DNA from: Clostridium amylolyticum | GTDB lineage: Bacteria; Bacillota; Clostridia; Clostridiales; Clostridiaceae | Reading direction: 5' to 3' | DNA length: 64,000 nt | Assembly (NCBI RefSeq): GCF_900142075.1 | Contig: NZ_FQZO01000003.1 | Coordinates: 124,001 to 188,000 of the forward strand | Shown: positions 25,847 through 35,015 of the stretch, piece by piece | Layout of the letters: every line of letters starts with the position of its first letter | How positions within the stretch are numbered: position 1 is the stretch's first letter | Program-made: the position numbers and the translations under genes | The notes under the pieces: model-generated | Seen by the model: the letters and a program-made list of their open reading frames with translations, nothing else | Told to the model about the DNA's origin: nothing | The model's database searches: none

Positions 25847-26569
25847 ATGAAAAATTTATTTAAAAGGTTATCCTTGTTTGTTTTAAGCTTACTATTTATT
25901 TTTGGATTAAATGTTTTTATTGCAGGGAATGGTTCTTTTATTGATAAAGTAGATTTGTTTAAAGCTACTAAGGTCTTATTTTATATAGCAAATGCTGAAG
26001 AGGAAAAGCCTTCGAAAGCTTATTTTCTTAATGATAGAGGGCAGGTTAACGAATCTATTTTTACCAAAGAAGATGTTTTATGGCCTGGAAGAAAAATAGT
26101 AAAAGACTTTTATATAGTTAATAATAATGAGTTTATCTTTAATATTAAAAACTTTAAAACTAATGGCAGTATTACATTAAATAATAATAAAAATCTGACA
26201 AGTAATAATTCTGCTTATAAAGATTTTGTAGACAATGTTAATGTGAAATTGTATATGGAAAATAAGGAGATTTTTAATGGCAATGCAGAAGAGTTTCTCA
26301 ATATGGAGATAATTAATGAGAAGATAATTGTTATGGCAAAGGACAAGATGAAGTTCAGCATGGACATAAGTATGAGTGAAAATGCTAGCAATGAAAGTAT
26401 GGGAATTAGTTATATGTTTAAAATTCTTGCCAATATTAATGATGAAGATACAAGCACATCAACTTTGGTAAAAACTGGATCCCTGATTAACACAAAAATT
26501 TTAACTATTACTGGAGCAACTTTTATAATCCTTGGATTTATCATATTTTTAAATAAAAAGTTAGATTGA
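25847..26569 (+). CDS. Secreted CalY/TasA-like protein with LVKTG wall anchor
   Basis: A 240-residue exported protein. It has an N-terminal hydrophobic segment (about 5-25), a beta-rich middle with VLWPGRKIVKDFYIVNNN, which resembles the PG-x-n-F-x-I-x-N pattern of TasA/CalY domains, and a C-terminal sorting-type tail: LVKTGS, hydrophobic helix, then KKLD. The anchor lacks the Pro of LPXTG. ATG 25847 is 8 nt after AAAGGG and is preferred to the GTG at 25838, which touches the ribosome site. Its place at the head of the TasA module suggests a role in anchoring or capping fibres at the wall, similar in logic to TapA. Inferred, not shown. Confidence 0.65.
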   Translation: MKNLFKRLSLFVLSLLFIFGLNVFIAGNGSFIDKVDLFKATKVLFYIANAEEEKPSKAYFLNDRGQVNESIFTKEDVLWPGRKIVKDFYIVNNNEFIFNIKNFKTNGSITLNNNKNLTSNNSAYKDFVDNVNVKLYMENKEIFNGNAEEFLNMEIINEKIIVMAKDKMKFSMDISMSENASNESMGISYMFKILANINDEDTSTSTLVKTGSLINTKILTITGATFIILGFIIFLNKKLD

Positions 26570-26596
26570 TATACTGCCTTTTAATAACGGATAAGG

Positions 26597-26715
26597 CTTA
26601 TTTACCCGATAGTTAATCGCTCCTGGATAAGTTCTTCTAAGCTTCAGCTAGAGAGGGGATTCCTTTTAAATAAGTCCATCTGAAGCTAAGAATCACTTGA
26701 TATTTGGTATAAGCT
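26597..26715 (+). repeat. IS605 right-end-like structured repeat copy B
   Basis: CCGATAGTTAA block, then the stretch at 26620-26647 identical to copy A, then a hairpin GCTTCAG..AGAG / TCCATCTGAAGC and the tail AAGAATCACTTGATAT. The block order matches copy C at 52030. The remainder of the 26570-26889 gap is A+T-rich without a gene. Confidence 0.55.
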
Positions 26716-26889
26716 CGTCCACTGGTGTTATATAGTTATCATAAGAATTCATAAGACTTATTTATATTTGGTGTAACTTTATAGCCAGAAAAGTTATTTG
26801 TTATTTTATAGTTATAAAAGCATATTAATCAATATTATAAGTAAAATGCCATTCGTTTAAAATATACAAAAATTCAAAAATATATGTAA

Positions 26890-28593
26890 ATGGAGATGTG
26901 GAGATTGCTAAATGGTTTTATAGATAAGATATGTGAAGTGAAAAGATTAGATAAAGAATCAACCTTAATATATATTTATAGATACTTTTCATTGATTATT
27001 TGTAACATTTTTTATTTAATAAGCGATTTAGGAAAATCCTTTAAAATTAAATTGTTTGTAGTGGCCTCCATGACTTTAGCGTCTATAATAATGAATAACT
27101 TATTTGCTAAAAATAGAGATTCTCAAGGAATGATGAAAGTGCTAACTTCATTAGATATACTTGGCAATATATTGATACTAATACCTACAGGTGGTCTTAA
27201 TAGCCCTTACATATGGTATTCATTTAATACAGTGCTCATTACCAGCAGTTTTCTAAATATATGTTATACAACATTTATCATAACATCCTATATTATTCTT
27301 TCCTCAGAAATTTATTCTTATATTACTTTTGAAAAATTTTCAAGTATGCTAGATATCTTAAAAAAGAATCATAATTTTATTTTAGCATATCTCCTAATTA
27401 CAGGGGCAGGCTATGAACTTTTCACATTATTGAAACAGCTTAATGTAGAGAGGGAAAATCTTTTAGTTATGAATAAGGAACTCAATGCTGCAAATTCTAA
27501 GATAAAGGAATCCATAGATCATATGTTAGCCTTGTACAAAACGGTAAATTATCTTAATCACCAAAGTAATATTAAAAGTATTTCTAAAGTTATCATAGAG
27601 TATTCCCAAAAGATAATTAAAAGTGAAAATGTGTTTTTGTTCTTAATTATGGATAATAATTCTCAGTTTTTTGATTTTTCCGGAAATGAGGAGTGGAAGG
27701 ATGAAATACTAAAATACATACAAAATAATTTGCTGATTAAAGACAATACAAAAAAAGTATCATCCTTTAATTTGCAGGGTAAAAAATTTATATGTTCAAT
27801 TATTAATACTTCTCAAAATCAGTTTGGATTTTTAGGCTTTCAGGTGGATAGTATTGAAAACAATAAAGAATATAGACAAAACTTACTTCAAGGGAATTTT
27901 TTATCGGAGCTATGTACTCTTGTATTAGAAAAGATGAATTTAGAAAAAATAAATAACCATTTGATAATTTCTGAAGAAAAAAATAGAATTGCCAATGACA
28001 TACACGATGGGGTTTGCCAAAAACTCTTTTCCATATCCTGTTCTGTACAAACTTTAAAGAAAAAATTATCTCCAGGAAATGAAGGACTTAGAGAGGATAT
28101 TGATATTATTAAAGAATTGCTTTCTACTTCCATTAAAGAATTAAGAGAAACTATTTATGGACTAAGTTGGAACAAGTTTGCAGAAGATGTATTTATGGTG
28201 GATTTAAAAGAATATATAAATAATGTTTCAAGAATTTGCAATATAGATATTCAATTTATCACTAGGGGCAATGATGAATTTTTAGATGTGAACTCTAAGA
28301 TTGCAATTTACAGAATAATTACAGAAACAGTGAGTAATGCTATGAGGCATGGGAAAGCAAATAAAGTAATTATAGAATTAGAGATGCTTAAAAAAATCAC
28401 ATATCTTACTATAAAGGATGATGGTGAAGGATTTCAAGTTCAAAGTACTTTGGATGCTTCAAGAAAAGGTCTAGGATTAAATAATGTTTTCCAAATGGTA
28501 AACTCACTAAATGGAAGTGTTAACATAGAAAGCCAAGAGAAAGGAACTACCATTAAAGTAATAATCCCTAGAGTGTTAAACTTTGCTTCATGA
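26890..28593 (+). CDS. NarL-type membrane sensor histidine kinase
   Basis: A 567-residue kinase. The N-terminal 180 residues contain about five hydrophobic helices (MASE-like, unassigned). A coiled coil (about 188-215) and a GAF-like region (about 220-355) follow. The HisKA_3 dimerisation domain has the phospho-acceptor in EEKNRIANDIHDGVCQKLF, and the HATPase_c domain has ETVSNAMRHGKANKV, DDGEGF and GLGLNNV. This is the DegS/LiaS group. The start is uncertain: ATG 26890 has no clear ribosome site, and a downstream TTG near 26905 is possible. It pairs with the LuxR-type regulator encoded 171 nt downstream and probably governs the TasA/SipW genes that follow. Confidence 0.9.
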   Translation: MEMWRLLNGFIDKICEVKRLDKESTLIYIYRYFSLIICNIFYLISDLGKSFKIKLFVVASMTLASIIMNNLFAKNRDSQGMMKVLTSLDILGNILILIPTGGLNSPYIWYSFNTVLITSSFLNICYTTFIITSYIILSSEIYSYITFEKFSSMLDILKKNHNFILAYLLITGAGYELFTLLKQLNVERENLLVMNKELNAANSKIKESIDHMLALYKTVNYLNHQSNIKSISKVIIEYSQKIIKSENVFLFLIMDNNSQFFDFSGNEEWKDEILKYIQNNLLIKDNTKKVSSFNLQGKKFICSIINTSQNQFGFLGFQVDSIENNKEYRQNLLQGNFLSELCTLVLEKMNLEKINNHLIISEEKNRIANDIHDGVCQKLFSISCSVQTLKKKLSPGNEGLREDIDIIKELLSTSIKELRETIYGLSWNKFAEDVFMVDLKEYINNVSRICNIDIQFITRGNDEFLDVNSKIAIYRIITETVSNAMRHGKANKVIIELEMLKKITYLTIKDDGEGFQVQSTLDASRKGLGLNNVFQMVNSLNGSVNIESQEKGTTIKVIIPRVLNFAS

Positions 28594-28708
28594 GTTAATG
28601 CTATAGAAGTTAATGTTTCATAAGCAGATGAAAATTTTTAATACTCATATTCACTTAGTGATAGTGAAAAGTGAATTGTGAAAAGCATATTGATTGATAA
28701 AATTTACT

Positions 28709-28741
28709 GAATAATTTTTCGGAAAATCTAAAAAATTATTC
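28709..28741 (+). promoter_or_regulatory. Leader hairpin before the LuxR-type regulator
   Basis: GAATAATTTTT and AAAAATTATTC form a perfect 11-bp stem with an 11-nt loop, ending 24 nt before the start codon and next to the ribosome site GGGAGGAGAGG. A second weaker hairpin, ATTCACTT/AAGTGAAT, lies at about 28648-28675. No T-run follows, so control of translation or mRNA stability is more likely than termination. Confidence 0.5.
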
Positions 28742-28764
28742 TTCATATATGGGAGGAGAGGAGT

Positions 28765-29385
28765 ATGAATTTATTAATTGCAGATGATCATCCTATCGTT
28801 AGGAGAGGTATTAAGTCTATGCTTTCTTTTGAAGAAGGAGATTATAATATCTACGAATCTTCAAATTTAAGTGAAACTATGGAAGCTATCAAAAGGCAAA
28901 GCATTGACTTGGTATTGCTAGATTTAAGATTAGGCAATGACAACGGTATGGATATAATCAATAATGCTAGGAGTGTAAAACCCCGGGTAAAATATTTAAT
29001 TTTATCTTCTTTCATATCTGAACTGGATTTTATCAAGGGTGAAAATTTAAATGTAGATGGATTTATGCTTAAGGATGCCTTTGCAGAAGATATAGTATAT
29101 GCTATAAAAACTATTATGAGAGGGAGAAAATATTATGATCCCACTATAATGAATTACAGCAAAAATTTTGAGAAGGAATTAATGGGTAAAAAGCTCACCG
29201 AAAGGGAAAAAGAAATACTTTTAGAGATAGGAAAAGGAGCAACAAATGGTGATATTGCAAGTAAGTTCTATTTATCTGAGAGCACTGTGAAAAAGCATGT
29301 GAGCAGCATATTATGCAAGCTTAATTTTAGCCATAGAGCTCAGGTAGTATATTACTTGAACAGTATAAAAGGTGGCTGGTATTAA
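28765..29385 (+). CDS. NarL/FixJ-type response regulator
   Basis: A 206-residue response regulator. The receiver domain has Asp7-Asp8, phospho-acceptor Asp53 (LVLLDLRLGN) and the conserved Lys in FMLKDAF. A linker leads to a LuxR helix-turn-helix (LTEREKEILLEIGKGATNGD, YLSESTVKKHVSSILCKL). A strong GGGAGGAGAGG precedes the ATG. It is the partner of the upstream NarL-type kinase. The SipW-like peptidase and TasA-like genes directly downstream are the most likely targets, analogous to regulated matrix operons in Bacillus; this is inferred from position. Confidence 0.93.
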   Translation: MNLLIADDHPIVRRGIKSMLSFEEGDYNIYESSNLSETMEAIKRQSIDLVLLDLRLGNDNGMDIINNARSVKPRVKYLILSSFISELDFIKGENLNVDGFMLKDAFAEDIVYAIKTIMRGRKYYDPTIMNYSKNFEKELMGKKLTEREKEILLEIGKGATNGDIASKFYLSESTVKKHVSSILCKLNFSHRAQVVYYLNSIKGGWY

Positions 29386-29459
29386 GGTAAGATAACATCT
29401 AGATAATATTATAGGGCAAAAAGTAAGGATTACAATAAACAAAAGGCGGTATAAATATA

Positions 29460-30635
29460 ATGAATAAAAGATTTATAAATATAACCATATTTATTGGAGT
29501 TTTGTGCATATATATTTTAGATAATTTACCATATCTGAATATAAATAAAAATATTATGTATATTTATGTGGCTAAGCCAGTTATTTGGCTGCTTTTTTTT
29601 GTGATAATTTTGTTTTTACCTAAGGCAAAGTACAAAACAAAAGCAAAGTATAAACAATTTTTAAGAGGATGGGTTTTATATTTAGCAGCATTTTATATGG
29701 CTTTAAGGGCTTTTGGAGGGTTAATACATGGTTTTGGAAAAAGTCCCTATAATCTAAGTTTTTTAGGTATTATTCAAAATTTATTTTTGTTCATCTCCGT
29801 GCTTATAGGAAGAGAAATTGCTAGAGGATATTTAGTAAATAATCGAAGGAAGAAAGATATAAACATTAATCTTGTTGTTATAACTTTCTTATTTACTTTA
29901 ACTAGTATCCCTTTGAGCAAGGTTATAAATATCCAAAATTCTTTAGATTTAATAAGATTTATTGGAGAAGAGGTATTACCTCAGATATCATTAAATATAT
30001 TTGCAACTTATTTAGTGTTATTAGGGGGACCAGTACTTAGCATAATGTATATAGGTATAACTCAAGGAATACAATATATCAGTCCAATACTTGGAGACTT
30101 AAAATGGATCACTAGCGCTATAATAGGCATTTTAGCACCTATATTTAGCTTTATGTTTTTGCAATATGCTTATCTAAAAGAGTCTAAGGAGATAAAGATT
30201 AGAAATTTTAAAAAAGAAAAGCCCTTAGGATGGATTATAACTTCCTTTATTTCCGTCATGATTATATGGTTCTTTGTAGGGGTGTTTCCTTTGTACCCTT
30301 CAGTAATAGTTACAGGTAGCATGATGCCTATGATTAAGCCAGGAGATATGGTAATTGTAAAAAAAGTGAAGCCTTCAGAGGTGAAGTTAGGAGAGGTAAT
30401 TCAATATAGACAGGATGATATTTACATATTTCATAGGGTGGTAGATATTATGGAAGAAAAAGGTGAAGTGGCCTATCAAGCCAAAGGAGATAATAATTCC
30501 GTACCAGATGCTGATTTGGTACCACCAGCAATGATAAAAGGTAAGGTGATAAAAGTAATACCTAAAATAGGCTGGCCTACTTTGCTTTTGAGGGATAAGA
30601 GGAATGATGTGGATAGGGAAAAAGTAGAATTTTAA
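29460..30635 (+). CDS. SipW-like (ER/archaeal-type) signal peptidase I with large membrane N-terminus
   Basis: A 391-residue membrane protein. The first about 250 residues hold roughly seven hydrophobic helices. The C-terminal S26B-type catalytic part has nucleophile Ser287 in VTGSMMPMIKPGDMVIVKKV, general-base His325 in IFHRVVDI, and the GDNN block KGDNNSVPDADLV. The Ser-His pair, rather than Ser-Lys, marks the SipW/Sec11 class, which in Bacillus processes TasA and TapA. At 391 residues it is roughly double the usual SipW length because of the extra membrane part. It sits between the regulator pair and three TasA/CalY-like genes, its likely substrates. Confidence 0.9.
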   Translation: MNKRFINITIFIGVLCIYILDNLPYLNINKNIMYIYVAKPVIWLLFFVIILFLPKAKYKTKAKYKQFLRGWVLYLAAFYMALRAFGGLIHGFGKSPYNLSFLGIIQNLFLFISVLIGREIARGYLVNNRRKKDININLVVITFLFTLTSIPLSKVINIQNSLDLIRFIGEEVLPQISLNIFATYLVLLGGPVLSIMYIGITQGIQYISPILGDLKWITSAIIGILAPIFSFMFLQYAYLKESKEIKIRNFKKEKPLGWIITSFISVMIIWFFVGVFPLYPSVIVTGSMMPMIKPGDMVIVKKVKPSEVKLGEVIQYRQDDIYIFHRVVDIMEEKGEVAYQAKGDNNSVPDADLVPPAMIKGKVIKVIPKIGWPTLLLRDKRNDVDREKVEF

Positions 30636-30636
30636 T

Positions 30637-30672
30637 AAGAGGGTTGCCCTAAAACTAGGACGACTCTTTTTT
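30637..30672 (+). terminator. Terminator after the SipW-like gene
   Basis: AAGAG, GTTGCCCTA and complement TAGGACGAC, CTCTTTTTT. It separates the peptidase from the TasA-like genes. The rest of the 418-nt gap (30673-31054) has an AGGAGG followed by ATG-TTT-TGA at 30817-30837 and a small AGCT-bounded hairpin near 30985; otherwise nothing recognisable. Confidence 0.75.
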
Positions 30673-31054
30673 ATTAAGAGTAGATGGAATAAATGGATTA
30701 GGAAAAATTTTAGATAAGTGAAGGGAGTCTCATTAAGAAAGAAGTTCCATAAATCTCAGGCGTTAAATATATAAAAACCTATAGATAAGTGAGTGCAACT
30801 TTGGACAAGAAACTGTAGGAGGAAATACATGTTTTGAGTATTTATTATAGAAGACCATAGCACTAAAGTACCATTACGAGGGGTTATTTAGTATAGTAAG
30901 AATCTATACTTAAGTTCATAGAAAATAATACCTTAGAGTGAAGAATTTACCTAATATTATCAATATAATTGTAATTGTGAAAAGAGCTAGAAGAGTTTTT
31001 TCAGCTGTATTTCAATAAAAAAAATAAATTTTTAATTCGAAAGGGGTATTTTTT

Positions 31055-31654
31055 ATGAAAAAGGCAAAAGCATTAACAGCTGCCATAGTGGCTGGATTAA
31101 TTACAGTGGGAGCAGGCTATGCGTGGTGGACAGACGCATTAACTATTAAAAACACAGTTAATACTGGAGACTTAAATGTTAAATTCACCGAAGCCAGAGT
31201 AGCAGATTATTCTGGTGGTTATGTAACTAGCGTTGTTAAGCCAGTACAAGATAAACTTATAGAATTCTCATTAGAAAACATGTATCCAGGTGCTCAAGAG
31301 ACATTATATGCAAGATTTGATAATACCGGATCTATTCCCGCAGTTGTAGACAAAGTTAATTTCACTTCAAGTTTTCTTAAAGGAAACAATGTTAATATGA
31401 TTAAGCTTGATGGAACAATAAAAGTATATGATAAAAACAATGTAGTACAAGCAACTTACAAATTTAATTCCACTGCAAACAATTTTGGTAAGGACTTACA
31501 AGATATAATAGGAGGTAAATTAAGGGTTGAGCCTCAAGGATATGTAAAATTTGAAGGAATGAATATAACCTTAGACAGCAATGCTCCTGATGCTTACGAG
31601 AAGGATACTTTAAACATGAATCTAGGATTATCCTTTAAACAACACAATCAATAA
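31055..31654 (+). CDS. TasA/CalY-family secreted fibre protein 1
   Basis: A 199-residue exported protein with a SipW-type signal peptide: KKAKALTAAIVAGLITVGAG, then YAWWTDALTI. The mature part follows the TasA/camelysin fold: NTGDLNVKFTEA, FSLENMYPGAQETLYARFDN (the PG-x-x-x-xx-F-x-N motif), and TGSIPAVVDKVNF. It ends LGLSFKQHNQ, a tail shared with the next two proteins. Family members (PF12389) assemble into extracellular amyloid-like or donor-strand fibres that form biofilm matrix; camelysin also has reported protease activity. A strong AAAGGGG precedes the ATG. Confidence 0.9.
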   Translation: MKKAKALTAAIVAGLITVGAGYAWWTDALTIKNTVNTGDLNVKFTEARVADYSGGYVTSVVKPVQDKLIEFSLENMYPGAQETLYARFDNTGSIPAVVDKVNFTSSFLKGNNVNMIKLDGTIKVYDKNNVVQATYKFNSTANNFGKDLQDIIGGKLRVEPQGYVKFEGMNITLDSNAPDAYEKDTLNMNLGLSFKQHNQ

Positions 31655-31838
31655 TAAACCCTTTAATAGAGTGAAAGCTTCTTTTTATAAGAGTTACCAT
31701 AAATTAGGTGTAATATTTTAATAGTAAGGATTCATTTCGGTTTAAAGCTATTAGAATAACAATAAGTAGAGGACATTATTTAATTAGTTAAAGTCTCTGT
31801 TCAAATAAAATAAAAATAAATTATAGAGGTGTAAAAAC

Positions 31839-32579
31839 ATGAAGAAATCAAGAATTATAGCATCAGCTTTATTAGCAGGGGTTATATTTATAGGTGCAGG
31901 TTACGCTGCATGGATAGATAATTTAAATATAAAAAGTGCAGTGAAAACTGGAGAATTAAATGTAGAATTTGTAGATACAGCAACCTTATTAAATCATAAA
32001 TATCCTTTTGGTAAGGAATTAGAGCTAGGGGATAAATATGTTAAGTCAGAAGTTAAGATGCAAGATTCTAAGACAGTTACAGTTAAACTTGATAATTTAT
32101 ACCCTGGAACCGGGCTTTTGTATGCTGCAAGGTTTGATAATAAAGGAACTATACCTGCAGTTATAGATAGAGTTGAAGTTAAGTTTACTAAGGATAATCA
32201 GCTATTAAAAGATAATTTAGTGGTAGTAGGGGGATTTGTTCAACAGAGTGATAAGGGGAAAATAAAAGATGGATATATATTTCCAACTTTAAAGGACGGA
32301 CTTTTTAGAGACAAAATATATTTAAAAGATCTTCAATATAACCTTAACAAAATGCTTGAAGGAAAAAGATTAGAACCAGGTGATTATATTACCCTAGATA
32401 TTCCAGAAGAACTAAAACCTGAAATAGTCAATGTATTAGATGAAGAAGAAATAAAGGGCTTTAATGCTGCCGAAGATAATTGCGTTATTATGGGATTACC
32501 TTCAAAGGTAGGAAATAATCTAAAAAATCAAAGCGCAGAATTTGAAATTAAACTATATTTCAAGCAGCATAATCAATAG
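31839..32579 (+). CDS. TasA/CalY-family secreted fibre protein 2
   Basis: A 246-residue paralogue of the preceding protein. The signal peptide KKSRIIASALLAGVIFIGAG is followed by YAAWIDNLNI, then TGELNVEFVD, LDNLYPGTGLLYAARFDN, and KGTIPAVIDRVEV. An insertion of about 50 residues in the second half (around YIFPTLKDGLFRDKIYLKDL) makes it longer. The C-terminus is LYFKQHNQ. It has its own ribosome site AGAGGTG. Likely cleaved by the SipW-like peptidase and exported as a fibre subunit. Confidence 0.9.
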   Translation: MKKSRIIASALLAGVIFIGAGYAAWIDNLNIKSAVKTGELNVEFVDTATLLNHKYPFGKELELGDKYVKSEVKMQDSKTVTVKLDNLYPGTGLLYAARFDNKGTIPAVIDRVEVKFTKDNQLLKDNLVVVGGFVQQSDKGKIKDGYIFPTLKDGLFRDKIYLKDLQYNLNKMLEGKRLEPGDYITLDIPEELKPEIVNVLDEEEIKGFNAAEDNCVIMGLPSKVGNNLKNQSAEFEIKLYFKQHNQ

Positions 32580-32656
32580 AGCTTTAGAGCTATAGTATAG
32601 ATTTTAAGCCTATTTTGATAATTCCATCTTTACTATAACAAAGGGGATAGGGCTAC

Positions 32657-33340
32657 ATGAAAAAGGTTCGATTTTTATTATTGATTATGACTCTGGCTCT
32701 TATGATGTCCGGAGTAGGCTATGCAGCTTGGAGTGAGAGCTTAAGCATAAATAGTATCATAAGGACAGGAGAATTGGATGTTAGATTTGTAGAAGACACT
32801 ACAGGTCAAGGGGGTAGGGGTTCAGAATATGTCATACCTTCTATGAGAATTGTTGATAAAAATGAAAAGAGTCACAAAGTTGAAGTTTCTTTGGATAATA
32901 TGTATCCAGGTTCATGGGCAATGTTTAAAATAAAAGGTGTAAATAGCGGTACCATACCAGCTAAATTTGAAAAAGTTAAGGTGGAATTTTCAGGAGATAA
33001 GAACCTACTCAGCTATTTGACCTTCCAAGCAGGAGTTTCCATAGATACAGATGGGGATGGAAAGTTTGACAAAGTAAGTGATTTTAAAGGTGCTTTATCA
33101 GACCTGGAAAGCCTTTTTAACAAATCTATAGAAAATGAATTAAAAAATACCGCCATGAACCCTAAAAACAGCGGAACTTTTGTTCTAGGAGTTCCTTTTG
33201 AGAAAGCTAATGATATAGAAAAAAAAGGTATAAAGGATGATTATATAATTATTAGAATGGATGAAAAAGCACCTAACGATTTAAAACAAAAAATCCTTAA
33301 TTTTAACTTAGATATAAGTTTTAAACAATTTAACAAATAG
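32657..33340 (+). CDS. TasA/CalY-family secreted fibre protein 3
   Basis: A 227-residue third paralogue. The signal region is VRFLLLIMTLALMMSGVG followed by YAAWSESLSI. The core motifs are TGELDVRFVE, LDNMYPGSWAMFKIKGVN and SGTIPAKFEKVKV. A short acidic DTDGDGKFD segment near residue 135 resembles a calcium-binding loop and is absent from the other two. The C-terminus is ISFKQFNK. The gap after it (33341-33768) holds one terminator and no gene. Confidence 0.9.
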   Translation: MKKVRFLLLIMTLALMMSGVGYAAWSESLSINSIIRTGELDVRFVEDTTGQGGRGSEYVIPSMRIVDKNEKSHKVEVSLDNMYPGSWAMFKIKGVNSGTIPAKFEKVKVEFSGDKNLLSYLTFQAGVSIDTDGDGKFDKVSDFKGALSDLESLFNKSIENELKNTAMNPKNSGTFVLGVPFEKANDIEKKGIKDDYIIIRMDEKAPNDLKQKILNFNLDISFKQFNK

Positions 33341-33527
33341 ATAGAAAGTCAATAAAGCAAAGTATTATTAAATTGCTACGGATGATTCGTCCAATTAAAT
33401 TGAAATATTATTTAATGGTTGATGATGATTTAAACAATTTAACTAATAAAGAGGATTTCATATTATATGAGATTTAAGTTAAGAAGTCAGTAGTGAATTT
33501 TAAAGTTAATATTTTAGTTTAAAGGTT

Positions 33528-33561
33528 TAAAGAGCGGAGTATCTTCTGCTCTTTAATTTTG
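33528..33561 (+). terminator. Terminator after the TasA-like genes
   Basis: TAAAGAGC and GCTCTTTA form the stem, with GGAG/TTCT inside and a short T-rich tail (AATTTT). It likely ends the tasA-like transcript. Confidence 0.65.
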
Positions 33562-33768
33562 AAAAAATTTATATTATACAGTAAAAAACAAGCTATATAA
33601 GTGCATACGAAAAATTTGGAAAATGTTTTTGTAAGTTTATACATTATATGGAAAAAAGCATGAGATAACATTATAATATATTTAGGGGAAAATAAATAAC
33701 TTAGCTTTTGTTAAGCAGATGAAAGAATACCTTATCATTGTATTGAAATTCTGAGGTGGGGGAAGAGT

Positions 33769-34809
33769 ATGAAAAGTATAGGGGTTAATAGAAATCTAAG
33801 AAAAGCAGCTCTGCTATTATGTTCATTAATTATAATGGCATGCTGTGCTCTTTTGATTAATACGCTATTAAAGAATAAACTGGTAGAAAAGAAAGAAGTG
33901 GTATTTAAATATAATCATAAAGCTTCAGTAAACTATGGTGTGAGTCTTGTACCTAATAATATATTTGATAAGAAGGTTTTAGAAGAAGGAAATATATATT
34001 TAACAGATTATGTTGATGGTATAAATACTTCTTTTAAATATAATTTTGTCTCAGACAAACCTGCAGAGATAAAAGGACAATATGAAGTAATAGCACTAGT
34101 TGAAGGCTTTTTAAGCAATGATAAAAATAGCAAAAGTGTATGGAGCAAGCAGTTTGTTGTAAAACCTAAAACAGAATTTAGTGTTGAAGATCCCAAAGGA
34201 GAAATGAAAAGTGATATAACTCTAGATTTAAGAACTTACAATTCTTTAGTACAACAGGCTAACAAAACCTTTGGAATGAATTTTATAGGCAAACTTACTG
34301 TGGTATGGCGTATAAATATGCAGGGAAGCAGCAGTTATGGAGACTTTTCAGAAACTTTCTCTCCTAAGATGGAGATGGCTTTAAATGAAAAATACTTTCA
34401 AATTACTGGCAACCTAAACGAAAACAAGGAGGGGAACAAGGAGAGTGTAATTAAAATTACAAACCCTAAGTTAAAAACCTACATTCTTATGTCTTTATCA
34501 GGAATAGCTTTTTCCATTATATTAGGGATTTGTGTTCTTATTTTTACAGTACCCAAAAGAAGAGAAAAGAACACCGCAGGAAAGGCTGCGAAAATATTAA
34601 AAACCTATGAAGATAAGCTAGTAGCCTTAAGGGACGACTCTGTGGATGGATCAGAAGTAATAATAAGAGTTGTATCCATGGAAGATTTACGAAAAATAGC
34701 AGAAGATTTGGACAAACCTATTTTTTATAAATATACTTCAAATCTAGAAGAAATAACCTACTTCTATGTGGTAGATAGCAGAAAAATATATGCATATTAT
34801 ATAATATAG
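33769..34809 (+). CDS. DUF5305-like membrane protein
   Basis: A 346-residue membrane protein. There is one hydrophobic helix at about 15-33, a large extracellular beta-rich region (about 40-235; KYNHKASVNYGVSLVPNNIF, LRTYNSLVQQANKTFGMN), a second helix at about 242-262, and a cytoplasmic tail of about 85 residues. The general architecture and N-terminal block match DUF5305 proteins, often encoded near SipW-like peptidases. The function is unknown; a role in fibre export or sensing is a context guess. GAGGTGGGGG precedes the ATG. Palindromic element 6 starts 10 nt after the stop. Confidence 0.7.
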   Translation: MKSIGVNRNLRKAALLLCSLIIMACCALLINTLLKNKLVEKKEVVFKYNHKASVNYGVSLVPNNIFDKKVLEEGNIYLTDYVDGINTSFKYNFVSDKPAEIKGQYEVIALVEGFLSNDKNSKSVWSKQFVVKPKTEFSVEDPKGEMKSDITLDLRTYNSLVQQANKTFGMNFIGKLTVVWRINMQGSSSYGDFSETFSPKMEMALNEKYFQITGNLNENKEGNKESVIKITNPKLKTYILMSLSGIAFSIILGICVLIFTVPKRREKNTAGKAAKILKTYEDKLVALRDDSVDGSEVIIRVVSMEDLRKIAEDLDKPIFYKYTSNLEEITYFYVVDSRKIYAYYII

Positions 34810-34818
34810 CACATGGGA

Positions 34819-34883
34819 AAAAATGTATCCGCCCCTGGGGTGCTTCCATAAAAAGGAAGTGCCCCAGGGGAGGATACATTTTT
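34819..34883. repeat. Palindromic element 6
   Basis: Outer arms AAAAATGTATCC and complement (12 bp), cores CCCCTGGGG at 34832 and CCCCAGGGG at 34862, 30 nt apart, inner TTCC/GGAA with ATAAAA loop. It begins 10 nt after the DUF5305 stop. The right arm runs into TTTTT, so this copy could also terminate transcription. Confidence 0.95.
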
Positions 34884-35015
34884 ATGGAAATTAAATAAAG
34901 TGTTTCAAATAAAAATTTTTATAAAAAGATATTGAAATTTTATAGAATAAGGTTTATGATGTATTTGTGATAAGGATTACATACTTATTTCAGTGAGTTG
35001 AAAAAGTGGTGAAAT

